DNA of 64,000 bases, taken from contig NZ_VWSH01000001.1 of the NCBI RefSeq assembly GCF_008629695.1, positions 957,990 to 1,021,989 on the forward strand, in the 5' to 3' direction. A model generated the notes under the pieces. It was given only the letters and a program-made list of their open reading frames with translations, was not told the DNA's origin and did no database searches. The stretch comes from Taibaiella lutea (GTDB lineage: Bacteria > Bacteroidota > Bacteroidia > Chitinophagales > Chitinophagaceae). Position 1 is the stretch's first letter. Each line of letters starts with the position of its first letter. Below, one piece after another: positions 8,838-18,222 of the stretch. A program made the position numbers and the translations under genes.

Positions 8838-9566
8838 ATGAAAACAATATTAATTGATGATGAACCATTAGCAAGGTCTTTATTGGCAGAGCTTTTGGAA
8901 GATGAGAAGGATATAGAAATCGTGGCAAGTTGCAACGATGGTTTTGAAGGATTAAAAGCCATTCAGGAACATCAACCGGATTTGATCTTCCTTGATATTC
9001 AGATGCCTAAAATTACAGGATTTGAATTATTGGAACTATTGGAAAACCCACCCAAGGTAATTTTTACTACCGCTTACGATGAATACGCATTGAAAGCATT
9101 TGAAGTAAACGCACTGGATTATTTATTAAAACCTTTAAGCACAGAAAGGTTGAAAAAGGCTTTGGATAAAGTCCGCAATCAAATAACAGGCGGAACAGAA
9201 ACAGCAACAGATGTCCGCCAACTGCAGCTTCCGGAGCAATCACAAAGAATAGTAGTAAAAGACGGAGGACATATAAAAATCATTCCATTACCTGATGTAA
9301 TGTATATTGAAGCTGCCGACGATTATGTAAAAGTTACTACTGCTGATAAATATTTCCTGAAACATCAGCGCATGGCGCATTTCGAAGCGCAATTACCTTC
9401 ACATCAATTTGTGCGTGTACATCGTTCTTATATTGTCAATGTTCAGCATATTCATAAAGTAGAACTTTATGAGAAGGAAAGCTATTGCGTAATACTGAGA
9501 AACAATGTAAAAATTCCGGTGAGCAGAACCGGCTATGCTAAACTGAAAGCGGTTTTGGGGATATAG
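8838..9566 (+). CDS. LytTR response regulator
   Basis: 242 aa. The receiver domain (residues 1-115) has the acidic pair D7/D8, phosphoacceptor D53 in LIFLDIQMP and a conserved Lys in YLLKPLS. The C-terminal LytTR DNA-binding domain (about 140-240) shows IHKV, FVRVHRSYIVN and a final SRTGYAKLK. It is the partner of the kinase immediately upstream. Targets cannot be read from sequence, but linkage to the LiaF-like gene suggests envelope-stress control. A strong terminator follows at 9591. Confidence 0.92.
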   Translation: MKTILIDDEPLARSLLAELLEDEKDIEIVASCNDGFEGLKAIQEHQPDLIFLDIQMPKITGFELLELLENPPKVIFTTAYDEYALKAFEVNALDYLLKPLSTERLKKALDKVRNQITGGTETATDVRQLQLPEQSQRIVVKDGGHIKIIPLPDVMYIEAADDYVKVTTADKYFLKHQRMAHFEAQLPSHQFVRVHRSYIVNVQHIHKVELYEKESYCVILRNNVKIPVSRTGYAKLKAVLGI

Positions 9567-9590
9567 AGGTTTAGATATTAGACGTAAAAA

Positions 9591-9627
9591 CAAACGCTGC
9601 GAAAACCAATTCGCAGCGTTTGTTTTT
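9591..9627 (+). terminator. Terminator after the LytTR regulator
   Basis: A perfect 13-bp GC-containing stem (CAAACGCTGCGAA and its complement) with loop AACCAA is followed by TTTTT. It lies 24 bp past the stop of the regulator and faces a convergent ABC gene that ends at 9676. Confidence 0.85.
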
Positions 9628-9675
9628 ATATCCGAATTTAGGAACAAATAATCCAACGGTGAATATTTAACCAAT

Positions 9676-10320
9676 CTACAATATCATTTTTCTCGTATAA
9701 GGAAACCAATCATTATCCTCCAGATCAACAACCATCATTCCGGCATTTAATTCTTCAACACGATTTCTGATAAGGCTTGCAGCTTTCTGTGTATTGTCAT
9801 TATCTAAATGACTGAAAGGCTCGTCTAACAACAACCATTTAAAAGGTTGCAGTAAGCTTCTGATTATTGCAACGCGCTGTCTTTCGCCATAAGAAAGTGT
9901 TTCGGCCCGTTGATTCCATTTACCATCCAAACCTAATTGCTCTAACCATTGTTTTGCCTGTTCCATAGAAACAGAACCGGTCAGTGTTTGTTTAATAGCA
10001 ATATTTTCTTCGACGGTCAGATCACCAAACAGACGTAAATCCTGAAATACAATGCTCAAATCGTTGCTTCGGAGTTCAGCCCAGGTTTCATCATTATTTT
10101 TCTTTGTATCTTTTTGATTCCAGAGCGCAACACCATCATAATCATTTCGCAAACCATAAAGGATATGCATAAAAGTAGATTTTCCTTTTCCCGACGGTGC
10201 CTGAAAAAAAATCTTTTCACCGGCTTCTATCTTCTGTTGTTTTCCCCAAACATCAGAATACTGTGCATCCATGCGGCTTTTCAGCGGTTCAGGAATAATA
10301 TTCTCTAATTGTAACTGCAT
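9676..10320 (-). CDS. ABC transporter ATP-binding protein (orphan)
   Basis: 214 aa. The Walker A is APSGKGKST (residues 41-49), a variant in which the first Gly of GxxGxGKS/T is replaced by Ala. The Q-loop is in SIVFQDLRLFGDLTV, the signature is LSYGERQR and Walker B is WLLLDEPFSH. The overall shape resembles LolD/FtsE-type ATPases. The substrate is unknown. No permease gene is adjacent: the neighbours are a thioredoxin-like protein and pcm, so its partner must be elsewhere or the protein acts without one. Confidence 0.85.
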   Translation of the reverse strand: MQLQLENIIPEPLKSRMDAQYSDVWGKQQKIEAGEKIFFQAPSGKGKSTFMHILYGLRNDYDGVALWNQKDTKKNNDETWAELRSNDLSIVFQDLRLFGDLTVEENIAIKQTLTGSVSMEQAKQWLEQLGLDGKWNQRAETLSYGERQRVAIIRSLLQPFKWLLLDEPFSHLDNDNTQKAASLIRNRVEELNAGMMVVDLEDNDWFPYTRKMIL

Positions 10321-10326
10321 AATATT

Positions 10327-10872
10327 TTATTGTAGCTTCGATAAAACAGGTTGCCATTCGGCCAATACTTTTACTTTATCCATCCAACCACCCAGTTGAA
10401 CATCTTTCACAATTCCATCGCTACCAACAAAATATTTTGTAGGGAAACCATAAAACAAGTGCCTGTCGTAAAAATAGGCATACGGTTCATACATTACATA
10501 CAGATTGGGCAGGTTAAGGTCGTCTCCAAACTTTTTTATGATCACAGCAGTATCTACTCCATCCAAATCGGTATCAAAATATACAAAATCGAATTGCGGA
10601 TATTGCTTGCAGGCTTCAATGTACAAAGGCAATTCATACTTACATGGCAAACAGGATTCGGAACTTATATAAACGAAAGCTGGACGGTTTTTCTTATTGA
10701 AATTGTAGTTTTTCTGATTAAGCGTAACAAAGCTATCTCTTTCCGGATAAGGCTTTTCTTTCTTTTCCATTATGAACTGATCATTCCATGAAAGCTTTTT
10801 CTCTTGCTGTCCAAAGGAAAAAACAGACATACATAAGTTCAATGCAATTACAATAAGCGTAAACTGTTTCAT
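10327..10872 (-). CDS. Periplasmic thioredoxin-like protein
   Basis: 181 aa. An N-terminal signal peptide (MKQFTLIVIALNLCMSVFSF, then GQ) is followed by a thioredoxin fold with the redox pair C74-L-P-C77 in SSESCLPCKYELP, the strand FDFVYFDTDLDG and the cis-Pro region GFPTKYFVG. This fits a TlpA/ResA-like periplasmic thiol-disulfide protein. It sits between pcm and the ABC ATPase with gaps under 10 bp, so the three genes are likely one transcript. Confidence 0.8.
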   Translation of the reverse strand: MKQFTLIVIALNLCMSVFSFGQQEKKLSWNDQFIMEKKEKPYPERDSFVTLNQKNYNFNKKNRPAFVYISSESCLPCKYELPLYIEACKQYPQFDFVYFDTDLDGVDTAVIIKKFGDDLNLPNLYVMYEPYAYFYDRHLFYGFPTKYFVGSDGIVKDVQLGGWMDKVKVLAEWQPVLSKLQ

Positions 10873-10881
10873 ATTTATAAA

Positions 10882-11523
10882 TTAATTTCTTTCCCTGCCA
10901 TTAAGCATTGGCACGAAACTAAAATTGTCTAAAATTTCTTCATCGTAGCCATCTGTTGTTTTTATGATACGCCGCATCTGTTGCACATTTCCTTCAATAT
11001 CTGTATCAACGGGGATAATCATAATACCACCTACTTTCATTTGTTCAATCAGTTTAGGTGGAACATAAGGAGCGGCGGCGGTAATAATTACCTTGTCAAA
11101 CGGGCCATAAGAAGGCAATCCCTGAAAACCATCGCCATAAAAGCGCTTCAGCTGAGGATAATTTTTCAGATAAGGAAATGCATTGTTATGATCGAATAAT
11201 TGTTTTTGTCTTTCTATAGTAAAAACCCATGCGCCCAATTCGGCCAAAACACAAGCCTGATAAGCACTTCCTGTTCCTATTTCTAAAACTTTATCCATTT
11301 TCTTCACTTCAAGAAACTGTGTTTGGTAAGCAACGGTGTAAGGTTGTGAAATAGTCTGCCCTGATAAAATAGGAAATGCACGATCTTCATAAGCAATCCT
11401 TTCAAAAGCAGGATCCAGGAAAAAATGACGCGGGATGCGGTTCATGGCTTCTAAAACGGCTTCATCTTTAATACCTTTTTCGCGTAACTCTTCAATGAGC
11501 TGCTTTCGCATGCCCTTGTGCAT
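10882..11523 (-). CDS. pcm: Protein-L-isoaspartate O-methyltransferase
   Basis: 213 aa from the ATG at 11523 (MHKGMRKQLIEELREKGIKD). A further in-frame ATG exists at 11556, but a -7 element ends only 5 bp upstream of it, so the transcript would start at or inside that codon; the internal Met is preferred. SAM-binding motif I is KVLEIGTGSAYQACVLAELG, and FDKVIITAAAPYVPPKLIEQ with GGIMIIPV are the PCMT post-I motifs. The enzyme repairs L-isoaspartyl residues in aged proteins. Confidence 0.9.
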   Translation of the reverse strand: MHKGMRKQLIEELREKGIKDEAVLEAMNRIPRHFFLDPAFERIAYEDRAFPILSGQTISQPYTVAYQTQFLEVKKMDKVLEIGTGSAYQACVLAELGAWVFTIERQKQLFDHNNAFPYLKNYPQLKRFYGDGFQGLPSYGPFDKVIITAAAPYVPPKLIEQMKVGGIMIIPVDTDIEGNVQQMRRIIKTTDGYDEEILDNFSFVPMLNGRERN

Positions 11524-11560
11524 AAAACTGTCTTCCTTTTCCTTTCGATGTAACATACTG

Positions 11561-11568
11561 CAAAGATA
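11561..11568 (-). promoter_or_regulatory. Candidate -7 element (TATCTTTG) for pcm
   Basis: Exact match to TAnnTTTG on the minus strand. It lies 5 bp upstream of the first possible ATG (11556) and 37 bp upstream of the preferred ATG (11523), so it helps choose the start. No clear -33 box. Confidence 0.4.
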
Positions 11569-11616
11569 ATTTACAGGAATGACTTAAATTAGCCGTTATT
11601 AAATTAGAAAGCGCAA

Positions 11617-12234
11617 ATGCTCAAATATTTTACACCCTTATGTTTCATCTGTTTATCTGCATCTGCACAACAGACGGAAATCCCCATTTCTATAAGTGTC
11701 TTCAATAACGGCACTTCCTTACCCGGAAGCGGGATATTGGGTGTATTCAGCAAAACAATTCATCCGGGCTTTGATATCGGCACTTATCATCTTTACAAAT
11801 CAGCAACTAAACATGATTTTATACAAACATTCAAGTTAGGTTATTTTTATCATCAATTCAATCAACATGCCATTCAGCTTTATTCTGAATTTGGCTACAG
11901 ATATAAAACAAATACAGGTTTCTATGCAGAAGGGTTGCTGGGTGTGGGCTACTTGCATTCTTTTGCAGATGTGCAGCAATTCAAATTTAAAAATGGCCGG
12001 TATGTAAAGAAAGCAAATTGGGGCAGGCCGCAGTTAATGGCAACTGCTTCTATCGATGCAGGTTATAACTTTCAGACAAAACAACAATTACCGCTAAGAA
12101 TTTTCCTTCAATACCAATTCTGGATGCAGACACCATTTGTAAATAAGTATGTTCCGTTGTTACCCAATGCAGCATTGCACTTAGGGATTGTCTATACATT
12201 TAAAAAAGGGCAGGATTGCTGTCACAAAATATGA
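11617..12234 (+). CDS. Secreted/outer-membrane protein, barrel-like
   Basis: 205 aa with a clear signal peptide (MLKYFTPLCFICLSASAQ). The mature part is rich in aromatic, Gly-containing strands (FKLGYFYHQFNQHAIQLYSE, FGYRYKTNTGFYAEGLLGVG, LRIFLQYQFWMQTPF) and ends LHLGIVYTFKKG, suggesting a small outer-membrane beta-barrel. No family name can be given. The last bases overlap the start of the next gene (ATGA), so the two are translationally coupled. Confidence 0.7.
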   Translation: MLKYFTPLCFICLSASAQQTEIPISISVFNNGTSLPGSGILGVFSKTIHPGFDIGTYHLYKSATKHDFIQTFKLGYFYHQFNQHAIQLYSEFGYRYKTNTGFYAEGLLGVGYLHSFADVQQFKFKNGRYVKKANWGRPQLMATASIDAGYNFQTKQQLPLRIFLQYQFWMQTPFVNKYVPLLPNAALHLGIVYTFKKGQDCCHKI

Positions 12235-13412
12235 AGCACATTATCTACATTATAGCATTAAGCGGAATGTTTTTTACAATAGCTGCTTGCAGTAAAAAAA
12301 CGATTGAGGCAACACAAGTTTGCAATACGCCTTCATTTCCTCCTCATCCGAAAGCTGAAAAATTCCAAGCTGTTATTGATAAATTCACAGCACAAGGTTT
12401 GCCGGGCATCACTTTACTGGTAAGAGATTCCAACGGCACCTGGGCGGGTGCGTCCGGCATGGCTGATATTGATAAAGGCATTTTAATGCAACCTTGCCAT
12501 ATAGCCAAAGTAGCAAGTATTACCAAGATCTTCATGGCAACATTGGCTTTCAAACTTTCAGAAGAAGGAAAATTGAATATAGATGCGCCTATCAATACTT
12601 ATCTGGATGCGACGCAATTAAAAGACATTGCGAATGCGAATGATGTAACCGTACGTCAATTACTTACACACAATTCCGGAATATATGATGTGATTGAAGA
12701 CAATAATTTCTATCTGGATGTATTGAACAATCCTCCGAAACACAGGACACAAATGGATATCCTTGAATTTGTAAGAGGCAAAGATGCGGTGTTCCAGCCT
12801 GGAACAGGACCTGAATATTCCAACACAAATACATTGTTACTTAGTATGATAATTGACAAAATAGGTGGCAAACCCCATTGGGATTTATTGCATGAGAAAG
12901 TAATCGACAAGCTGCAATTACCCAATACTTATTATTTTTATCATGACGCATTACCGGAAGGAAAAATAGCACAAGGCTATTATGATTTATACAACAACGG
13001 CAATATAGAAAATTTATCAAGTTACAATACCGGCAGTGGCAATGGCTATACAGGTTTATATTCCAACGTTTTTGACTTACTGACTTTCATTGATGCTTTA
13101 TTTATCCAGAAAACCTTGGTTAATGAAAATTCTTTAAATCAGATGCTTGATTTCAACCCTAAATCAGAACCTGAAAGTGACAGGTTATTAGGTGCGGGAA
13201 CTATGAAAGATTTTATTGGCAGGTCAAATAATGAATATAGCTACGGACACCGTGGCCGTGACTTAGCTTATAGCGCCGACCTTGATTATTTTCCGGAAAG
13301 CAAACAAGTGATGGTTTTGATTGTGAATTACGGAACAGACGGCGATAGCAAATTGCGTCCGGCTTTTTATGAATTAAGGAAGGAAGTTGTGGATGCGATG
13401 ATGGAAAATTGA
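12231..13412 (+). CDS. Beta-lactamase-family serine hydrolase, lipoprotein
   Basis: 393 aa from the ATG at 12231, which overlaps the upstream stop as ATGA. The N-terminus is a lipoprotein signal ending IAAC with Cys20. The PF00144 (class C/esterase/DD-peptidase) motifs are present: S96-I-T-K99 in KVASITKIFMA, Y196-S-N198 in PEYSNTN and HRG in YGYGHRG-type context (SYGHRGRDLAY). It is probably a periplasmic, membrane-anchored D-alanyl-D-alanine carboxypeptidase or esterase; the sequence does not separate these. Confidence 0.85.
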   Translation: MKHIIYIIALSGMFFTIAACSKKTIEATQVCNTPSFPPHPKAEKFQAVIDKFTAQGLPGITLLVRDSNGTWAGASGMADIDKGILMQPCHIAKVASITKIFMATLAFKLSEEGKLNIDAPINTYLDATQLKDIANANDVTVRQLLTHNSGIYDVIEDNNFYLDVLNNPPKHRTQMDILEFVRGKDAVFQPGTGPEYSNTNTLLLSMIIDKIGGKPHWDLLHEKVIDKLQLPNTYYFYHDALPEGKIAQGYYDLYNNGNIENLSSYNTGSGNGYTGLYSNVFDLLTFIDALFIQKTLVNENSLNQMLDFNPKSEPESDRLLGAGTMKDFIGRSNNEYSYGHRGRDLAYSADLDYFPESKQVMVLIVNYGTDGDSKLRPAFYELRKEVVDAMMEN

Positions 13413-13467
13413 TTAAAATTGAAAGAAAACATAGAAATACATTTCGATTGCAATGCATTTCTATTCA

Positions 13468-13835
13468 TCAAAGCATTGGTCGTTTTGACTTAATGTTCAG
13501 CCTTTTAATACCGCCTTCACCTTTTTCCATTGTTATTTTCATAACAATTTTACCAGTGGTATAAAGCCGTTCGCCATAATAATCAATAGGTAAAAAAGCG
13601 ATTGTATCTTTTGGGGTTATTGCCCTTATAAAGCAGTAAGAATAGGTCTTGCTCACTTTAATGAATTTTGTGCTTTCTCCGCTTTCCAGATTTTCAAACT
13701 GAAACTTTTCACCAAGTACATTGACCTGAAGATTCATAAATTTTTCGGGACAATCATTCTTGAATTTCACAAATACTCGGTTGACGTGCAAGAGATGAAA
13801 AAAAAGGAAAAGGAAACAAGAAATATTTTTTTCAT
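13468..13835 (-). CDS. Small secreted protein with an apparent frameshift in its signal sequence
   Basis: The C-terminal 100-odd codons are open in one frame from about 13791, where the only available start is TTG. A better start, the ATG at 13835 (MKKIFLVSFSFFFISC), lies in another frame and hits a stop after 22 codons. A run of eight T's on the coding strand (13798-13805) separates the two frames; one added base would join them into a single protein with a normal signal peptide. The mature part (LQVNVLGEKFQFENLESGES, TYSYCFIRAIT) matches no family known to me. Confidence 0.45.
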
Positions 13836-13879
13836 TTTGAAGCTTTTATATCAGCACAGCCAGCCACAAATAGACTATA

Positions 13880-13925
13880 GGTTTTGAAGTTTGTCAACTT
13901 TTAAAAATTAACAAGCTTCAGAACC
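13880..13925. repeat. Degenerate palindrome downstream of the transglutaminase gene
   Basis: GGTTTTGAAGTTTGTCAACT pairs imperfectly with the following half, ending GCTTCAGAACC, around a TTTTAAAAA centre. It contains the GTCAACTTTT arm seen in the intact palindromes at 25444 and 52906, and lies 20 bp past the stop of the 13945-16569 gene. It is probably a decayed terminator of the same kind. Confidence 0.45.
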
Positions 13926-13944
13926 TGTGGAAATCAAGCTATCA

Positions 13945-16569
13945 TCACTCCTCTCCCACTCCAAAGAATGCAATACTTCTAAAGACTTTAAAGAAAGCCT
14001 TAAACCTGTACCCTGCACTTATTTGAGTTTTCAACCTGGAAATAAATGCAGGTAAAAATTTTTGAACAATATTTTCCTCCTGCTGCGTGAGCGCTTGTTT
14101 GGCATATTTCATTTTAAGATAAACAACCATAAAGGAAGCAAAGTTTGTGTCAAAAGTTTTATCAATAAACTGAGCATGTTGCAAGGCTGTATTTTGTTCT
14201 TTAAAATATCCCAGTTGATGCACATAAAATCCTGCGGAACGATAAGACCAGTAAGCTTTTTGCTGTGTATTTTTCGACAGATTATTTCTCATTTTGAAGT
14301 ATCCGTAAATAAACCTTGGCAACAATAATATCACGATAATTATAAACAAGACTACAGCCAAAGAAGCAATTGCAATTGCTTTCCAGTTAGTTGCTCTTTC
14401 TATAGTTTCTTTTGGCGCTGTATTATTTTCCTTTTGCTTAAAGCTGCGTTTGATATGAATTTCATCAATCGGTTCGGGGCTTGGAAAGCGTTTTATCAAT
14501 GCAATGCCCGTTTCGCTATTTGCCGGCGTCAGGTTTTTGAAAACCTCGGCATAGCTGACTGCGGTTATACTATCTCCATTTTGTAATTCGCTTAAAGCCA
14601 CATCTGTACTATCTTTCACAATAGATGCGATACTAACATCCAGGCTTACCTGAACCGGTTGCTGCAAGTTGTATTCTTTGTCATGATACACCATTCTTGA
14701 CATTTTCAGTGACACCAATTTACCTGCAGTATCAACAGAAGTTACAAGCCCGTCTCCGGCCAAATAGGCTTTAGGTGGCTGCATCGGCGGTGTTCCATCG
14801 GGAGCAGGACTTTGCTGGGCATCATCATTACCGACTGTGGTGTCAAAATCCAGCCAGCCATAACCCGGGAAATAAACCTGCACCCAGGCATGTGCCTGGT
14901 CTGCATAATACCAATACCACCCTTTATTTTTATTACTTCTGTCAACAGTCATAAAGCCGACTGTAATGCGCGAAGGAATGCCCAATGCACGTAACATAAA
15001 CAAGGTTGCCCCCGCATAATAAGCACAATAACCTTTCTTGTTTTCAAACAGAAAATACTGCAATTTAGAAGCATCGGGAATATCAGGAACACCCGGATTG
15101 TCGGTATAAGAATAAATAGGTTTCCCGTTTTCATCTTTCCCTAAAAAATAATCCCTTATTGCCAGAACTTTATCCACAGGTAATTGTACACCTTTGGCGA
15201 TCGAATCTGCCAATCTTTTAATGCGGTTAAATTTAGCATCGGAAGGCATGTAAGTATAATACTTCATCAATGCAGCATCTACACCGGCATAACCACTGAC
15301 TTTACGTAATATCTCAAACCGCTGTTCCTGAAACTTACGTACTTGTGGTTCATCGGCATTATAAACAAAGTAAGCACTGTTCAATTCGGATATATAGCTT
15401 TTGGCCCTGTAAGCAGACCTGAATTCATGCTGAAAGTCTTTTTCGATTGTAATCGGTTGAACAAAAAAAGAAGTGCTGGGCGCAATAAATGAGCTGGCAG
15501 ATAATTCCTTTTTATAAACTTCAATTTCAATTGTTTTTCTAAAATGTTCTGTCAAGGCATATTTCAGCACACTTGAATCTTGTTTGGGAAAAAACAAGGG
15601 AATCTGAGAAGGATCAGGTTCATACAAATCATTTGCAGGAATATGTTTGTCTCTTTCAAATGTTTCTGTTAACGTATCGAACTTTGAATAATAGAAAGCC
15701 GTTAAATAAAGCGGATTGGGAACATCTGAATCGGGAAAGAAGTTATTGATATGTGCAGCAAAAAGCAATTCATTACTGCGTCCCAGACTACCGCGTAATT
15801 TGGTGTATTGCTGTAAATCAAAGGTATTATCCTTGTTCTTTTTCAGCATGCTGTTTTTACCATCTTTGCCGCCACCGCCATATTCGGCAATCGTCTCTTT
15901 AATTTCTTTCTGATTCAAGAAAATAACTATGCCCAACAATAAGACACAAAGCCCTGCAAACAACAACAATCGCCTTGTTATATACCACCAGAAACTTTGA
16001 TTTTTATCTTTATAACTCCTGATTAGTTCAGATGTAAAAATGATATAGACTGAAAACAATATAATGGGCGCGACAACACTCGCAAATTGCAATAACAGGT
16101 CTTTATTGCTGTCAGGAAAAAACATTTCGCTACGTCTCGAAATCAGCAGAATGCAACAACCCAAAAACAAAGCCGCTATAAATATGGAGAAGAAGCGCAG
16201 CCTGATAAAACCATAAGCCAATATCCAACCAAACAAAAACGTAATAGTAAAGACTTTGAATTGAACAGAAATGAAGAAGAAATCAAACTCGCCTATGCTA
16301 ATTGCATCCAACCCTTTATACACAAGATAAAAACCTAAATAAAGCAAGGCAATTGTTGGCAGAAACCTGAAACGGAAACCATATAAAACAGCAGCCCCAC
16401 ACATTCCGGCTGCAACATATAAAGTTTGTTGCCACACCTGATTATTCAAAATAGTATAATACTGATTGGCATTCCACAACAAGAAATAGCAAACCAGCAA
16501 TGTGGGAACTAACAGAAAAATAATCCTTGCCAAAAGGTCATTAACAGGTGTGGCTCTCTGTATACGCAT
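13945..16569 (-). CDS. TgpA-like transglutaminase-domain membrane protein
   Basis: 874 aa from the ATG at 16569 (MRIQRATPVNDLLARIIFLL); an in-frame Met at 16602 adds 11 residues with no support. About six hydrophobic helices fill the first 215 residues. A long periplasmic region follows, with a transglutaminase core: Cys515 in KKGYCAYYAGATLFMLRALG, His560 in QAHAWVQVYFPGYGWLDFD and Asp576. A final helix near residue 735 precedes a cytosolic tail. The layout matches TgpA/DUF3488-type proteins, some essential for envelope integrity; the substrate is unknown. The usual MoxR and DUF58 partners are not adjacent. Confidence 0.82.
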   Translation of the reverse strand: MRIQRATPVNDLLARIIFLLVPTLLVCYFLLWNANQYYTILNNQVWQQTLYVAAGMCGAAVLYGFRFRFLPTIALLYLGFYLVYKGLDAISIGEFDFFFISVQFKVFTITFLFGWILAYGFIRLRFFSIFIAALFLGCCILLISRRSEMFFPDSNKDLLLQFASVVAPIILFSVYIIFTSELIRSYKDKNQSFWWYITRRLLLFAGLCVLLLGIVIFLNQKEIKETIAEYGGGGKDGKNSMLKKNKDNTFDLQQYTKLRGSLGRSNELLFAAHINNFFPDSDVPNPLYLTAFYYSKFDTLTETFERDKHIPANDLYEPDPSQIPLFFPKQDSSVLKYALTEHFRKTIEIEVYKKELSASSFIAPSTSFFVQPITIEKDFQHEFRSAYRAKSYISELNSAYFVYNADEPQVRKFQEQRFEILRKVSGYAGVDAALMKYYTYMPSDAKFNRIKRLADSIAKGVQLPVDKVLAIRDYFLGKDENGKPIYSYTDNPGVPDIPDASKLQYFLFENKKGYCAYYAGATLFMLRALGIPSRITVGFMTVDRSNKNKGWYWYYADQAHAWVQVYFPGYGWLDFDTTVGNDDAQQSPAPDGTPPMQPPKAYLAGDGLVTSVDTAGKLVSLKMSRMVYHDKEYNLQQPVQVSLDVSIASIVKDSTDVALSELQNGDSITAVSYAEVFKNLTPANSETGIALIKRFPSPEPIDEIHIKRSFKQKENNTAPKETIERATNWKAIAIASLAVVLFIIIVILLLPRFIYGYFKMRNNLSKNTQQKAYWSYRSAGFYVHQLGYFKEQNTALQHAQFIDKTFDTNFASFMVVYLKMKYAKQALTQQEENIVQKFLPAFISRLKTQISAGYRFKAFFKVFRSIAFFGVGEE

Positions 16570-16768
16570 AATAGTCAAATATAAGCATATCCTAAGTCGC
16601 AAAAAAGTAATTTTAACATTGCAATACTTCTACATTCATTCTTCAAAAGCGGAACAGGCAAAAATCATTTTTCAATAGTTACATTGTAAAATACAATCCG
16701 AAAATCTGTGTTTCAACCTTTTAAATGACTCACTGTTAGTACCTTTACAGTATCAAAATCGGAACATA

Positions 16769-18142
16769 ATGACTAATACCATCAGCTCCATTAATCCTTA
16801 TAATGGAAAGGAAATAAAACAATATAATATAGATACCAAAACCATCATAAAATTTAAATTGGAAAATGCTCATAAGGCATTTGAAAAATGGAGTAAGGTT
16901 TCGGTCCGTCAGCGCGCAGCTTACCTGAAAGCATTAGGTGATTATTTACAGAAGAATAAAAAGTCTCTGGCGGAAATGGCAACCATTGAAATGGGTAAGC
17001 CATATATTCAAAGTGTTACTGAATTAGAAAAGAGTGCAACAACCCTTCATTATTATGCTGACAAGGGACCCGGTTTCCTGGAACGGGAAATGGTTGAAAC
17101 TGAGGCTCAGAAAAGCTTTGTAAGTTTCCAGCCCTTAGGCACTGTTCTTGCTATTATGCCCTGGAATTTCCCTTACTGGCAGGTATTTCGTGCATTAGGC
17201 CCTATTTTGATGGCTGGTAATTCCATGGTGCTCAAACATGCATCCAATGTTACAGGTTGTGCATTGGCAATTGAAAATATAATAAAGGAAGCAGGCTTAC
17301 CCGAATATCTTTTTCAAACCATTATTGTACCATCTTCTGAAATGGAAGAAGTTATTGCGCACAGACTTATAAACGCCGTAACCTTTACCGGCAGCACTTC
17401 CGGTGGCAGCAAAGTAGCTGAACTTGCAGGCAAACATCTCAAAAAACAAGTATTGGAATTAGGCGGCAGCGATGCTTATGTTGTTTTGGAAGATGCGGAT
17501 TTGAAAAACGCAGTTGAAGTATGTGTTACATCAAGGCTGAATAATTCAGGGCAGAGCTGTATTTCTGCAAAACGTTTTGTGGTTGACAAAAAAGTGATTG
17601 GCACATTCCAGACACAAATGGTGGCTTTAATGGAGCAAAGAAAATACGGCGACCCTATGAATACTTCCACAACTGTAGGGCCATTGGCAAGACATGATTT
17701 GCGCGACCAGTTGCATCAACAGGTTATGGACAGTGTTTCAAAAGGCGCTAAAATACTTTGTGGTGGCTTTATTCCGGAAGAAGAAGGCGCTTTTTACCCT
17801 CCAACTGTTTTAACGAATGTAAAAAAAGGCATGCCCGCATACGATGAAGAATTATTCGGGCCCGTGGCAGCAATCATCGAAGCGCAGGATGAAGCTGATG
17901 CTATCAGAATAGCAAACGATTCTGTATTTGGTTTAGGTGGGGCAATATTTTCAAGAGATATAAAAAGGGCTGAAAGCATTGCTGAAGAACAGTTACAGGC
18001 CGGCAGTATATTCGTCAATGATTTTGTCCGTTCCGATGCGAGACTTCCTTTTGGAGGTATTAAACAAAGTGGATACGGAAGAGAATTAAGTTATTACGGT
18101 TTAAGGGAATTTGTAAACATCAAGACTATTTTTGTCAGATAG
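16769..18142 (+). CDS. Aldehyde dehydrogenase (succinate-semialdehyde type)
   Basis: 457 aa. NAD(P)-aldehyde dehydrogenase landmarks: MPWNFPYWQVFR (Asn of the oxyanion hole), FTGSTSGGSKVAELAGKHLK (cofactor turn), Glu230 in LELGGSDAYVV and catalytic Cys264 in NSGQSCISAKRF. The C-terminus FGGIKQSGYGRELSYYGLRE is typical of the GabD/Sad branch. It probably oxidises succinate semialdehyde or a related short aldehyde; substrate preference cannot be fixed. It stands alone between a divergent transglutaminase gene and the SGNH hydrolase. Confidence 0.88.
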   Translation: MTNTISSINPYNGKEIKQYNIDTKTIIKFKLENAHKAFEKWSKVSVRQRAAYLKALGDYLQKNKKSLAEMATIEMGKPYIQSVTELEKSATTLHYYADKGPGFLEREMVETEAQKSFVSFQPLGTVLAIMPWNFPYWQVFRALGPILMAGNSMVLKHASNVTGCALAIENIIKEAGLPEYLFQTIIVPSSEMEEVIAHRLINAVTFTGSTSGGSKVAELAGKHLKKQVLELGGSDAYVVLEDADLKNAVEVCVTSRLNNSGQSCISAKRFVVDKKVIGTFQTQMVALMEQRKYGDPMNTSTTVGPLARHDLRDQLHQQVMDSVSKGAKILCGGFIPEEEGAFYPPTVLTNVKKGMPAYDEELFGPVAAIIEAQDEADAIRIANDSVFGLGGAIFSRDIKRAESIAEEQLQAGSIFVNDFVRSDARLPFGGIKQSGYGRELSYYGLREFVNIKTIFVR

Positions 18143-18168
18143 TACATTATTTGCTGAATTTTTGAAAA

Positions 18169-18200
18169 GTTGACAAATCTGAAAAGGCGGATTATATTTG
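18169..18200 (+). promoter_or_regulatory. Bacteroidota-type promoter of the SGNH hydrolase gene
   Basis: A -33-like GTTGACA (TTG at 18170) and an exact -7 box TATATTTG (18193-18200) are separated by 20 bp, within the 19-21 bp expected for sigma-AB promoters. The ATG follows 23 bp later. Confidence 0.55.
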
Positions 18201-18222
18201 CGATGATCAAATACTAAAAATA

